Shown here: positions 10,654 to 18,480 of the stretch, piece after piece
Position numbering within the stretch: position 1 is the stretch's first letter
Layout of the letters: each line of letters opens with the position of its first letter
Assembly: GCA_003278845.1 (NCBI GenBank)
Contig: QCCX01000010.1
Location: 1-38,373, forward strand
Direction: 5' to 3'
Source: Prochlorococcus sp. AG-347-O22
GTDB taxonomy: Bacteria > Cyanobacteriota > Cyanobacteriia > PCC-6307 > Cyanobiaceae
DNA length: 38,373 bases
Program-made: the position numbers and the translations under genes
The notes under the pieces: generated by a model
The model's input: the letters and a program-made list of their open reading frames with translations, nothing else
What the model was told of the DNA's origin: nothing
The model's database searches: none

Positions 10654-10859
10654 ATAACCAAGAAGAAATCACGTTCCAGTTGAAAACCCTACATTTAACA
10701 ACTCATTAATGGTGCTGTTATAGGTATAATCGATTGATAAATAACGGTTTCACAAGAACTAAATGTTCTGGTCGATAGTTGAATATCCGTTGAAAGTCAA
10801 TATGACATTTCTCCACGACTAATAAGTCGCAAATTAAAACTAGAAAATAAGTCTTTAAA
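10654..10859 (+). promoter_or_regulatory. Probable flv1 promoter and structured leader
   Basis: A consensus -10 hexamer TATAAT is at 10725-10730, with no good -35 at the usual distance. A start near 10737 would give a leader of about 120 nt before flv1. Within it AACGG (10743-10747) can pair with CCGTT (10787-10791), enclosing the hairpin AGAAC/GTTCT (10755-10759, 10765-10769), and a further hairpin CGACT-AATA-AGTCG lies at 10816-10829. This could be a regulatory leader or an independent small RNA. Confidence 0.45.
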
Positions 10860-12662
10860 ATGTCAGATATTAATATAGGCTTACTTGCAGAAAATCAAAA
10901 CTTATCAGAATTTGAAATTAGCGATAATTTTTATTGTGTAAGATTCCTAGACCAAAATAAAGAAAGATTTGAACTTGAATTTAACCTTGAAAAAGGAACC
11001 TCTTTTAACACTTTTTTCATTAGAAGTGATGAGGAACTTTTTATTATTCATCCACCTGAGAGACAATATTTAGATTCGTTTAATAAAGTAATTTCTAAAT
11101 TTTGTGATCAATTTAAATTAGGTAAAATCAACTTCATTTCTGGTCATATTAATCCCCAAATTATTGAAACTATAAAGAATATAAGTACCCAATTTGAAAA
11201 CACAACTATTACTTGCTCTAATCCAGGTTATAAACTTATTAGCGAACTTTGGAATCAAAGAAATCCTAACTTAAAAGATTTCACTGAAATTCAATTACCT
11301 AAAATAAACATAGTCAAAAAGGAGCAAAATTTAGAATTAGATAACATTTCACTAGAGTTAATTCCTATTCCAACAGCACGTTGGCCTGGAGGTCTGATAA
11401 TTTATGAACGTAATCAAGAAATCCTTCTAAGTGAAAAAATTTTTTCTGCTCACATTGCTTCTTCAGATTGGTCTGAAACAAATCGAGTTAGTACAGAAAT
11501 TGATAGAAAACATTTTTATGATTGCTTAATGGCACCAATGTCTAATCAAGTAATATCAATAACTGAAAAAATTGCAGATTACGATATTAAAACTATTGCA
11601 CCATTACATGGTCCCGCTATCGAATATAGCTTAAAAAGCTTCTTAAATGACTACATTAGATGGGGTGAAAATCTCTCAACAAATAATCCTAAGATCGCTC
11701 TGATATATGCAAGTGCATATGGAAATACAGCCTCAATAGGTGATGCATTGGCTAAAGGGATAAATAGAACTTCTGTCGAAGTTGAAAGTATAAATTGTGA
11801 ATTTACACCAAATGATGTACTTATAAAATCTATCAAAAACGCTGATGGATATTTAATAGGATCACCAACACTAGGTGGGCATGCCCCAACTCCAATAGTA
11901 AGTGCACTAGGAACATTATTATCAGAGGGTAATAGAGATAAACCAGTGGGAATTTTTGGTAGTTTTGGCTGGAGCGGGGAAGCTATAGATTTACTTGAAA
12001 CAAAATTAAAAGACGGTGGTTTTAAGTTTAGTTTTGACCCTATTAGGATTAAATTCAGTCCAAATAAACCAAAGATTAAAGAATTAGAAGAAATAGGAAC
12101 TCACTTTGGAAGAAAAATTATAAAAAAAGCAAAGAAAAAACCCAGAAAATCTGATACTGGAATGATTACAAGCAGAACGGATCCAAAGCTACAAGCTCTT
12201 GGAAGAGTTATTGGTTCACTTTGTGTTCTGACAGCTTCTAAAGGCAAAGATGAGAATAATATTAAAGGAGCCATGCTTGCATCTTGGGTTAGTCAAGCAA
12301 GTTTTTCTCCGCCTGGGTTAAGTATTGCAGTAGCAAAAGATAGATCAGTAGAGTCTCTTCTACAAGTAGGAGATTCATTCGCATTAAATATTCTTAGTGA
12401 AAAAGATTTTAAAGAACCTTTGAAAAAATTCACAAAGCCCTTTGCACCTGGAGAAGATAGATTTGAAGGAATAAATATTGAATTAACTCCTAATGAACAG
12501 ATAATAATTCCTGAATCGCTAGCATGGTTAGATGCTTCTGTAAAAGAGAGAATGGAATGTGGAGATCATTGGGTAATTTACGCCGAAGTACTACACGGTA
12601 ATATACTAAAATCCGATAGTCTAACGGCAGTTCATCACCGCAAAACAGGTGCTAACTATTAA
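10860..12662 (+). CDS. flv1: Flavodiiron protein Flv1 (diflavin flavoprotein)
   Basis: A 600-aa paralogue of the upstream Flv3 with the same three-domain order: lactamase-like, flavodoxin-like (begins around PKIALIYASAYGNTA) and flavin reductase (WVSQASFSPPG is shared almost exactly with Flv3). The diiron ligands are largely lost: the HxExDH motif reads HINPQI (His96, Asn98, Gln100, Ile101), the next His is Arg174, the bridging Asp aligns with Lys193, and only His250 remains. This substitution pattern is the hallmark of Flv1, which acts as a heteromeric partner of Flv3. It is 17 bp upstream of a flavin reductase-like gene, probably cotranscribed. Confidence 0.93.
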   Translation: MSDINIGLLAENQNLSEFEISDNFYCVRFLDQNKERFELEFNLEKGTSFNTFFIRSDEELFIIHPPERQYLDSFNKVISKFCDQFKLGKINFISGHINPQIIETIKNISTQFENTTITCSNPGYKLISELWNQRNPNLKDFTEIQLPKINIVKKEQNLELDNISLELIPIPTARWPGGLIIYERNQEILLSEKIFSAHIASSDWSETNRVSTEIDRKHFYDCLMAPMSNQVISITEKIADYDIKTIAPLHGPAIEYSLKSFLNDYIRWGENLSTNNPKIALIYASAYGNTASIGDALAKGINRTSVEVESINCEFTPNDVLIKSIKNADGYLIGSPTLGGHAPTPIVSALGTLLSEGNRDKPVGIFGSFGWSGEAIDLLETKLKDGGFKFSFDPIRIKFSPNKPKIKELEEIGTHFGRKIIKKAKKKPRKSDTGMITSRTDPKLQALGRVIGSLCVLTASKGKDENNIKGAMLASWVSQASFSPPGLSIAVAKDRSVESLLQVGDSFALNILSEKDFKEPLKKFTKPFAPGEDRFEGINIELTPNEQIIIPESLAWLDASVKERMECGDHWVIYAEVLHGNILKSDSLTAVHHRKTGANY

Positions 12663-12679
12663 ATTTATTTATCTAATTT

Positions 12680-13204
12680 ATGAGTGAAACAAAAGATCTA
12701 ATAATCATTACAGCTAGTTGTGGTAAAAATCTAGAACTTTCTGAGAAATTTCTTGAAAAAAGTAATGAACTTAAAATAAGATCTGAAATTTTAGATCTTA
12801 CTACTCTTGATACTCCATTATTTAATCCAAGGATTCACAGCAAAGAAAATATTCCAAATGAAATAAAAGAATTAAAAAAAAAGCTTTTCAAGATTGAAAG
12901 GTGGGTGATTTGTGCACCTGAATATAATGGATCTATACCTCCCATTCTCTCCAACTTCATAGCATGGCTATCTATTTCGGGAGATGACTTTAGGAATTTA
13001 TTTAATGGTCAACCTATTGCAATTGCAACATTTTCTGGTGGCATAGGATTAGAACTACTGACCTCATTACGAATTCAATTAGTGCATTTAGGAAGTCAAG
13101 TATTAGGGAGACAACTTTTGTCATCACATAGTAAACCTATAGATACAAAATCTATTGAAGATATTATTCAAAGACTTTTACAAATGAAAAAATTAAAAAC
13201 ATAA
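12680..13204 (+). CDS. NAD(P)H-dependent FMN reductase-like flavoprotein
   Basis: A 174-aa flavodoxin-fold protein of the NADPH-dependent FMN reductase family. It starts with a beta strand DLIIITASCG leading to the phosphate-binding loop and contains the family signature APEYNGSIPPILSNFIAWL (about residues 94-112), followed by a glycine-rich FSGGIGLEL loop. Members reduce FMN, quinones or azo compounds with NAD(P)H; the substrate here is unknown. Its position 17 bp after flv1 suggests a role in supplying or maintaining reduced flavin for the Flv1/Flv3 pair, which is inference only. It converges on the PBP2 gene. Confidence 0.8.
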   Translation: MSETKDLIIITASCGKNLELSEKFLEKSNELKIRSEILDLTTLDTPLFNPRIHSKENIPNEIKELKKKLFKIERWVICAPEYNGSIPPILSNFIAWLSISGDDFRNLFNGQPIAIATFSGGIGLELLTSLRIQLVHLGSQVLGRQLLSSHSKPIDTKSIEDIIQRLLQMKKLKT

Positions 13205-13228
13205 ACTTTTAATAGCTAAAAATTAATC

Positions 13229-15061
13229 TCATTTTTTCTCATTCCAAACTTTTAAAATTTCTCTTGCCATTGGCAGGGCGTGAACAGATCCACCACCAGG
13301 AGTATTCTGTGCAAAAGCAACTACTAGTAATTCGCTATTTTCAGAGGGTGTAAAGCAAACAAACCAAGCATGATCTGAGCCACCTTCACCATCTTCAGCA
13401 GTTCCTGTTTTACCTGATACTGGAGGTAAATTTGAAACTCCATAGTTAATTGATACTCCTGTACCAGACTCTACTACTTTCCGGAGACCACTTTTTATCA
13501 ATTGAATATTTTGTGGGTCAATATCAATTGGAATACGTTTTTTATCTAAAAGACTTTCTTCATCTTTTTTAGTCAAATGTGGAGTAACTAAATATCCTCC
13601 ATTTGCAATAGCAGCATACGCTCTAGCTATTTGAATAGGAGTAACTTGAACAACAAATTGTCCAATAGACATACTCGCAATATCTTCTGGGACCCATGGA
13701 GTTCTTCCTGGTTGCCCCCATCCTCTGCCTTTTTTAGCCCACTCACTACTTGCTACTAATCCTTTATTTTCTTGTTCAGAAATTTCAATTCCAGATAAAG
13801 AATTAAAACCAAGTTTTCTAGAAACCTTATGAATTTCATCAACTCCTGCACCATATCCGACTTGATAAAAAAATGTATTACTCGAAACTCTTAAAGCATC
13901 TTCATAACCTATTACTCCAAAACCTAAATCATTATGTTCCCTGAAACATTGGCTTCCATAAGTGATACATGGTTTCGTATCTAACATTGTTTCTCTAGGA
14001 AATTTTCCACTTTCCAAGCCAGCTAAAGCCGTTACAATTTTCCAAACGCTTCCTGGATCGTAGGCATTTAATGCTCTATTAAATAAAGGTTTTTCAGGAG
14101 AATTAAAAAGTGTATTATATTCTTTCTCAGGTTTAAAATCCTTTGAGAAAAAATTTAAATCGAATGTAGGTTTACTTGCCATTGCTCTTATTGCACCATC
14201 TCTTGGATCCATTACTACTATGGCTCCAGCTTTTTTATCTTTAAGAACCTCCTCAGCAACTAACTGCAGATTAAGATCGATTGTTAGTTGAATATCATTA
14301 CCTTGTACTGAAGGTCTTATACCCAATGATCTTTGAAATTTTCCTAATGAATTTACTTCAACCATTTCTCCGCCCCATTCACCTCTTATTAAATCTTCGT
14401 AAACATATTCAATTCCCGTCCTACCGATTAAGTCATTTAATTTATAACCCTTCTTAGATAAAAATTTATATTCTAATTCAGTAACTGGCTGAGTATAACC
14501 AATTACATGGGCAGCAAGGGTTTTATAAGGATAATTTCTAATTAAATTGGTAGCTATTTCAAAACTAATTAAATTACCTTCATTCTCCTTAAATTTTATT
14601 AATTGATCTACATTTAAATCATCACGAATAATTACTGAGAGTTTCTGATTTTTAAGACCATCAGAGTATTTTTTTTGAATTACATTACTATCAATATTTA
14701 ACAAATTAGAAATACTTGATTTATGTTTTTCCCAATTGCTTTTTTTAACATATTGAGGCTTTATTATTAAAGAATATTTCACTCTACTATTAGCTAAAAC
14801 ATTACCATTTTTATCTAGTATTCTTCCCCGTATTGGCTGCGAAGCAATAAGTCTGATCCTATTTTCATCTGACATTTTCTTAAAAGATTCATAATTTAAA
14901 AGTTGTAAAAAAATTAACCTAAATAGAATCAATAAAAAGGAAACAGAAGAAAAAATAAGTAAGACTAGTGGTTGTCTTTTTAATGAAATAAGTTTTTTAT
15001 TAGGACTTGTTTTTATCAAAAATATAAATTTATTTAAATATTGTTTTTTCCAATAAAGCAA
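13229..15061 (-). CDS. mrdA: Penicillin-binding protein 2 (peptidoglycan transpeptidase)
   Basis: A class B PBP of the elongation machinery that cross-links peptidoglycan in the periplasm. An N-terminal transmembrane anchor spans about residues 31-54, then the pedestal domain starts at RLIASQPIRGRILDKNG, and the transpeptidase domain has the three catalytic motifs: SVWK (Ser338), SSN in VSSNTFF, and KTG in SGKTGTAE. At 610 aa the length is normal. The start given is a TTG at 15061, which overlaps a separate 47-aa ORF. An internal start is possible because the first ~25 residues have no motif. Confidence 0.92.
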   Translation of the reverse strand: MLYWKKQYLNKFIFLIKTSPNKKLISLKRQPLVLLIFSSVSFLLILFRLIFLQLLNYESFKKMSDENRIRLIASQPIRGRILDKNGNVLANSRVKYSLIIKPQYVKKSNWEKHKSSISNLLNIDSNVIQKKYSDGLKNQKLSVIIRDDLNVDQLIKFKENEGNLISFEIATNLIRNYPYKTLAAHVIGYTQPVTELEYKFLSKKGYKLNDLIGRTGIEYVYEDLIRGEWGGEMVEVNSLGKFQRSLGIRPSVQGNDIQLTIDLNLQLVAEEVLKDKKAGAIVVMDPRDGAIRAMASKPTFDLNFFSKDFKPEKEYNTLFNSPEKPLFNRALNAYDPGSVWKIVTALAGLESGKFPRETMLDTKPCITYGSQCFREHNDLGFGVIGYEDALRVSSNTFFYQVGYGAGVDEIHKVSRKLGFNSLSGIEISEQENKGLVASSEWAKKGRGWGQPGRTPWVPEDIASMSIGQFVVQVTPIQIARAYAAIANGGYLVTPHLTKKDEESLLDKKRIPIDIDPQNIQLIKSGLRKVVESGTGVSINYGVSNLPPVSGKTGTAEDGEGGSDHAWFVCFTPSENSELLVVAFAQNTPGGGSVHALPMAREILKVWNEKK

Positions 15062-15173
15062 TGGTTGATTTTATCTCTTTAAGTCTATTGATTAAATCTT
15101 GAAAATCACTATCTTCATTGTTCAGATCGAACGCGTCATTTTCAAGATTATTTGAATTCAAATTTTCACTCAT
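15030..15173 (-). CDS. Small acidic protein, 47 aa, unknown
   Basis: An ATG frame from 15173 to a TAA at 15032-15030. The protein begins MSENLNSNNLENDAFDLNNE, an Asn- and acid-rich disordered part, and ends in a helix DFQDLINRLKEIKSTIALLEK with heptad-like leucines and isoleucines, suggesting a short coiled coil. It is not recognised. It overlaps the PBP2 TTG start by 32 bp in another frame, so the two may be translationally linked. The amphipathic helix and biased composition argue for a real gene, while the lack of a Shine-Dalgarno leaves doubt. Confidence 0.5.
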   Translation of the reverse strand: MSENLNSNNLENDAFDLNNEDSDFQDLINRLKEIKSTIALLEKTIFK

Positions 15174-15281
15174 AAAACTTATACTTTTTAAGCAATTATT
15201 TCAGTTAATGGAATTCTAAATAATAAATTTATTTTTTCAAAATTATTTTTACTTAGATACTTAAAAAATATCAAAGACAAA

Positions 15282-15890
15282 TTAATTTAATTTATTTATA
15301 TTTTGCTCAAAATAAGGATTACAACTATTCTTTGATATCCCTAAAGACCACCCAACAAACGAAGAAATAAATATCGTGACTATTAAAGGCAAAATTGCTT
15401 GTTGAGTATTTGTAAGACTGAACCATTCTCTCCAGCTATTAAAAAATCTTTCTCTTTGAAATTTTCTTTTTTCATTTTCTAATAATCTCGTTTTTTTGGC
15501 GAAAGATTTTGTTACCCATTTTTCAAAAGGAGTTTTTTTTGTAATCGCCATCTTCCTCTCCACTTCTAATAATTGTCCGGAACTAAGATAAGGATGAAAT
15601 GTACTTATCAATTCAAGAGTTTTTAAAAACATCTCAACAGTTGCATCTTTTATGAGCTTTTGCTCATGACTCAAATCAGCCCACTCTATTTCTGGATAAA
15701 AACGATTCCTGTTTGGCGCAATTTGATCCTCTGACATTTGACCAGGTTCTCTAAGCCATCTATTAGTGTTTTCGTCAAATCTTCTCCAATATAAAAAAGG
15801 ATTAATAAAAATTGTTTTGCCAGATACTTTGACTACATCTTGTTGCAGATGATTTGTTATCTTTCTTTCAGAATTTTTCGAATTTATCAA
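15282..15890 (-). CDS. Conserved-looking membrane-anchored protein, 202 aa
   Basis: Not assigned to a named family. The first 160 residues look soluble and mostly helical, with a Trp/Arg/Pro-rich N-terminal part (FLYWRRFDE, RWLREPGQMSED) and a strongly basic stretch at about 120-157. A single hydrophobic segment lies at about 166-185 (AILPLIVTIFISSFVGWSLG), followed by a short tail with one Cys, so it is probably tail-anchored in the plasma or thylakoid membrane. It lies between the PBP2 gene and the PD-(D/E)XK nuclease on the same strand, with spacers of about 80 to 110 bp that make a single operon uncertain. No catalytic motif is visible. Confidence 0.8.
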   Translation of the reverse strand: MINSKNSERKITNHLQQDVVKVSGKTIFINPFLYWRRFDENTNRWLREPGQMSEDQIAPNRNRFYPEIEWADLSHEQKLIKDATVEMFLKTLELISTFHPYLSSGQLLEVERKMAITKKTPFEKWVTKSFAKKTRLLENEKRKFQRERFFNSWREWFSLTNTQQAILPLIVTIFISSFVGWSLGISKNSCNPYFEQNINKLN

Positions 15891-15970
15891 AAGTCTAAGT
15901 TATTAATCTAATTAAAGATTATCTTTTATTCACTATTTTTCCAGAAATATGAAAAATTATCCTATGAATA

Positions 15971-16684
15971 TTAAGTTATCGATAACTGCCAACGCTTCTT
16001 TAAATAATTACAGTATTCACACTTTAATGAAGGTTTGGGGAAATTATCCGAACGTAATAAATTAACCGTATCAATTATCTTATTTTCTACCCATGAAGTA
16101 GAACAATCTAATTTAATTAGATGTACGTCAAAATTTAATTGGTTATTAAATAACTCTTCATTTTTCTTTCCATTGAAATATAAAAGATAAGCTTCATTAG
16201 CCACTTGAAAACCATTTTTTTTAAATAGCCACTGATACATTTCTAATTGTCTCTTATAGGCTTTTGCATATTCGTATTTATTAAAAGTCTCAGACCAATC
16301 AAAATTATTTCTAGAAGTTGCTTTAACATCAACAATAATAAGATCACCATTTTTTTTCTGCCAAATATCATCCACAGCACCACCAAAATCATAGTTGTGT
16401 TCTATTGACAGATATCTTATGCCTTGAAAATTACTTCTCCAACGTTCTAAATCTTTATGTTTGAAAGGCACAGCATCAATTCCATATTCAATAAATAAAG
16501 GATGTGGCTCCTGAATTTTTCTATAATAATCAAATTCATTTTTACATAAATTATCTACAGCGATATTTAAGGTAAATGGTAATGATGGCGGTTTTATTTG
16601 ATATTTTTTGTCCAGTACACAACATCTTGGACAACTAAGATATTTCTCAACTGTAGATCGGCTTAATTTAATAATATCGGGCAT
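15971..16684 (-). CDS. RecB/Cas4-like PD-(D/E)XK nuclease with Cys clusters
   Basis: A 237-aa protein with the RecB-type nuclease signature: GGAVDD (101-106, metal-binding Asp), LIIVDVKAT (115-123, with Asp119 and Lys121 as the D-x-K motif) and QLEMYQW (Gln146 to Tyr150, the QxxxY motif of RecB and Cas4 nucleases). Cysteines sit at both ends: Cys18, Cys21 and Cys22 (CPRCC) and Cys222 and Cys225 (CEYC), the arrangement that holds an iron-sulfur cluster in AddB and Cas4. No helicase, Cas1, Cas2 or CRISPR array is nearby, so it is not a Cas4 in context. Likely a DNA exonuclease in repair or a housekeeping nuclease of unknown role. It lies just beyond the guaA-tail repeat at 16756. Confidence 0.75.
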   Translation of the reverse strand: MPDIIKLSRSTVEKYLSCPRCCVLDKKYQIKPPSLPFTLNIAVDNLCKNEFDYYRKIQEPHPLFIEYGIDAVPFKHKDLERWRSNFQGIRYLSIEHNYDFGGAVDDIWQKKNGDLIIVDVKATSRNNFDWSETFNKYEYAKAYKRQLEMYQWLFKKNGFQVANEAYLLYFNGKKNEELFNNQLNFDVHLIKLDCSTSWVENKIIDTVNLLRSDNFPKPSLKCEYCNYLKKRWQLSIT

Positions 16685-16755
16685 TACGTTTTAAATCTTA
16701 TTTAAAAATTTCTTGCTTGAATAAAAATATTTAAATTTTTTAAAAATTTGAAGAC

Positions 16756-16777
16756 TTACTCCCACTCAATGGTTCCA
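16756..16777 (-). repeat. Distal copy of the guaA 3' end (att-like repeat)
   Basis: This 22-bp stretch matches the last 22 bp of guaA (18481-18502) at 20 positions, in the same orientation, and includes the stop codon and the codons for GTIEWE. Flanking bases do not match. A direct copy of a gene's 3' end some 1.7 kb away is what site-specific integration at that gene leaves behind. Confidence 0.6.
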
Positions 16778-16869
16778 CCCAATTTTAATGATTCAAACTC
16801 ATTGATATCATTGACTTTAGTAATAGCACTATTCTCATGTAAAACCCACGTAAAACCGATTAACTCCAT
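16756..16869 (-). CDS. Small ORF, 37 aa, ending in a guaA-like tail
   Basis: An ATG frame (16869-16867) of 37 codons whose last six residues, GTIEWE, are those of GMP synthase, encoded by the 22-bp repeat. Its beginning MELIGFTWVLHENSAITK is partly encoded by the GTAAAACC repeat pair at 16836-16858. It may be a genuine tiny protein, with a helix (VNDINEFESL) and a terminal strand, or an accidental frame across an integration scar. No Shine-Dalgarno is evident. Confidence 0.35.
   Translation of the reverse strand: MELIGFTWVLHENSAITKVNDINEFESLKLGGTIEWE
16836..16858. repeat. Tandem 11-mer CAYGTAAAACC pair, copy 1
   Basis: Two tandem units CATGTAAAACC and CACGTAAAACC followed by G. The same double unit recurs at 18352-18374, giving a 22-bp near-identical direct repeat on either side of the TPR-metzincin gene. 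A single unit CACGTAAAACCG is at 18433-18444. Confidence 0.75.
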
Positions 16870-16936
16870 TCTTTATACTTTGCGTTGTAATTATATGAAC
16901 TAATTGTAGAGAATACATTTTTGTTTTCAATAAAAA

Positions 16937-18268
16937 TTAATTTTCTTTTTCAACACCCCACATTTGCTGCAATGCTTTAATATCCAAATCAGTCAAAAAC
17001 CTATTGTTATTTTCATATAAAAGATTGTTGTAAGACATCACTGTATCTTTATTATTAATGCGAGTATCATCAGGATCGATATTGAATTTACAATACTGAC
17101 CACAACCAGCATGTTCTAAACCCAGTCCATGAGCAATTTCATGAACTATTGTGTATGCGGAATCTACAGACAAAGAAGGGTATTTCTTCAACTTAGGATA
17201 ATTAAATTCACTTTCTGTCCACGCTATTTCAACTCTATATTTTGGAGAATTCAAATCTTCAGTCATTAATCCAGAACTACCATCCCAGGGATTTGTTTTA
17301 AAAATTCGTATCATTGCTTCCGAAGGTGAATCTACTTTCATAAAGTCAAGGTCAATATAAGAGTCGATTTTAGAAAAAATATCAACAATAAATTTCTCAG
17401 CATCAACAGAAATTTCATAAGTATCCTTCATCGCTTTAGGCAAGATTTTTGATTTTATTTTTCCCGTATTATCGTGAATATAATAAGTAATTGGTTTTTG
17501 ATATGTTTCGCCATTGAATTTTGCAAATCTGTTAAAACCTTTTAGCATTGGACTATTTCTTTTATTCAACATTGCTGGCGCAATTATATTTTCTATATCT
17601 ATTTCAACTTTGTCCTTTGAATATAATTCAAAAGATTTATTTCTGGCAGATACTGCGCCCTTAAAATCTTCTAAAGAAATTTTTAAATAATGAATATCCA
17701 TATATAAATCAGCATTTTCAGGGATTAATTTTGTCGCTTTTGTATAGTCCTTTATCGCTCCTTCAAAATCTTTTAGCATTTCTTTAGCATAACCTCGCCC
17801 ATGATAAGCATCTCCTGCATCTTCACCTTTTGGATAAATTTCTATTGCTTTTGTATAGTCCTTTATCGCTCCCTCAAAATCTTTTAAATTTTCCTTTGCT
17901 AAACCGCGATTATAATAAGCATCACCATATTGTGGATTGATTTTTATCGCTTTTGTATAGTCAGATATCGCTCCTTTATAAATGTTTAAATCTAGTTTTA
18001 CATTTCCTCTATTGTTATAAGCATCACCATATTGAGGATTGATTTTTATTGCTTTTGTATAGTCCTTTAACGCTCCTTTATAATTTTCCGCATCATACTT
18101 TTCATTTCCACGTTTGTTGTAGAATTCTGCGCTCTCTGCTATCGCCGAATCTGAATTCAAAATAACTATTTTTGAAGTTACTAGAGCAATACCAGTTTTA
18201 ATTAATAATGGTTGCCCAAATGGAATTAAAGATAATATTGCCCCAATAAAAGCAGTTCTTTTTTTCAT
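16937..18268 (-). CDS. Secreted TPR protein with metzincin-type metalloprotease domain
   Basis: A 443-aa protein with an N-terminal hydrophobic segment (about 6-40) that looks like a signal peptide or anchor ending near SAIAES. Four to five TPR repeats follow (about 47-80, 81-114, 115-152, 154-187 and a degenerate one to ~219), the first four very alike (GAIKDYTKAIKINP). The C-terminal domain has the zinc motif HEIAHGLGLEH (376-386: His376, Glu377, His380, His386) and a Met-turn VMSY with Met411, as in matrixin-type metzincins. It is probably an exported peptidase with a protein-binding TPR arm; the substrate is unknown. It is the only sizeable gene between the guaA-tail repeats and is flanked by GTAAAACC repeats, which suggests acquisition by transfer. 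Confidence 0.82.
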   Translation of the reverse strand: MKKRTAFIGAILSLIPFGQPLLIKTGIALVTSKIVILNSDSAIAESAEFYNKRGNEKYDAENYKGALKDYTKAIKINPQYGDAYNNRGNVKLDLNIYKGAISDYTKAIKINPQYGDAYYNRGLAKENLKDFEGAIKDYTKAIEIYPKGEDAGDAYHGRGYAKEMLKDFEGAIKDYTKATKLIPENADLYMDIHYLKISLEDFKGAVSARNKSFELYSKDKVEIDIENIIAPAMLNKRNSPMLKGFNRFAKFNGETYQKPITYYIHDNTGKIKSKILPKAMKDTYEISVDAEKFIVDIFSKIDSYIDLDFMKVDSPSEAMIRIFKTNPWDGSSGLMTEDLNSPKYRVEIAWTESEFNYPKLKKYPSLSVDSAYTIVHEIAHGLGLEHAGCGQYCKFNIDPDDTRINNKDTVMSYNNLLYENNNRFLTDLDIKALQQMWGVEKEN

Positions 18269-18351
18269 AACAAAATTACCTTAAATCACTATACCAACTG
18301 TAGAGAAAACAGACTTTATACGATTTCTCTTAAGAGACGGAGAATAAGAGC

Positions 18352-18374
18352 AACGTAAAACCCACGTAAAACCG
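18352..18374. repeat. Tandem 11-mer pair, copy 2
   Basis: AACGTAAAACC plus CACGTAAAACC followed by G, matching 16836-16858 in the same orientation. It lies upstream of the TPR-metzincin start, within the 212-bp spacer to guaA. Confidence 0.75.
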
Positions 18375-18432
18375 CCCTATATTTAATCGCCCAAAAGCAC
18401 TGCTATGACTTAACCAATTTTTGACTATTTCT

Positions 18433-18444
18433 CACGTAAAACCG
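18433..18444. repeat. Single CACGTAAAACCG unit
   Basis: A third, single occurrence of the 12-mer, 37 bp from the guaA stop and, as at 16859-16860, followed by AT. The rest of the 18269-18480 spacer shows no gene. Confidence 0.65.
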
Positions 18445-18480
18445 ATAGATTCAAGTTATAACTGAGTTCTTAAAATCCGT

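Noticed and set aside
15971..16684. Reading the Cas4-like gene as part of a CRISPR system
   Set aside because: No repeat-spacer array and no cas1, cas2 or effector gene anywhere in the window.
17700..18150. Near-identical direct repeats of about 100 bp within the TPR gene as a repeat array
   Set aside because: They are in frame and encode successive TPR units of one protein, so they are coding repeats, not a separate element.
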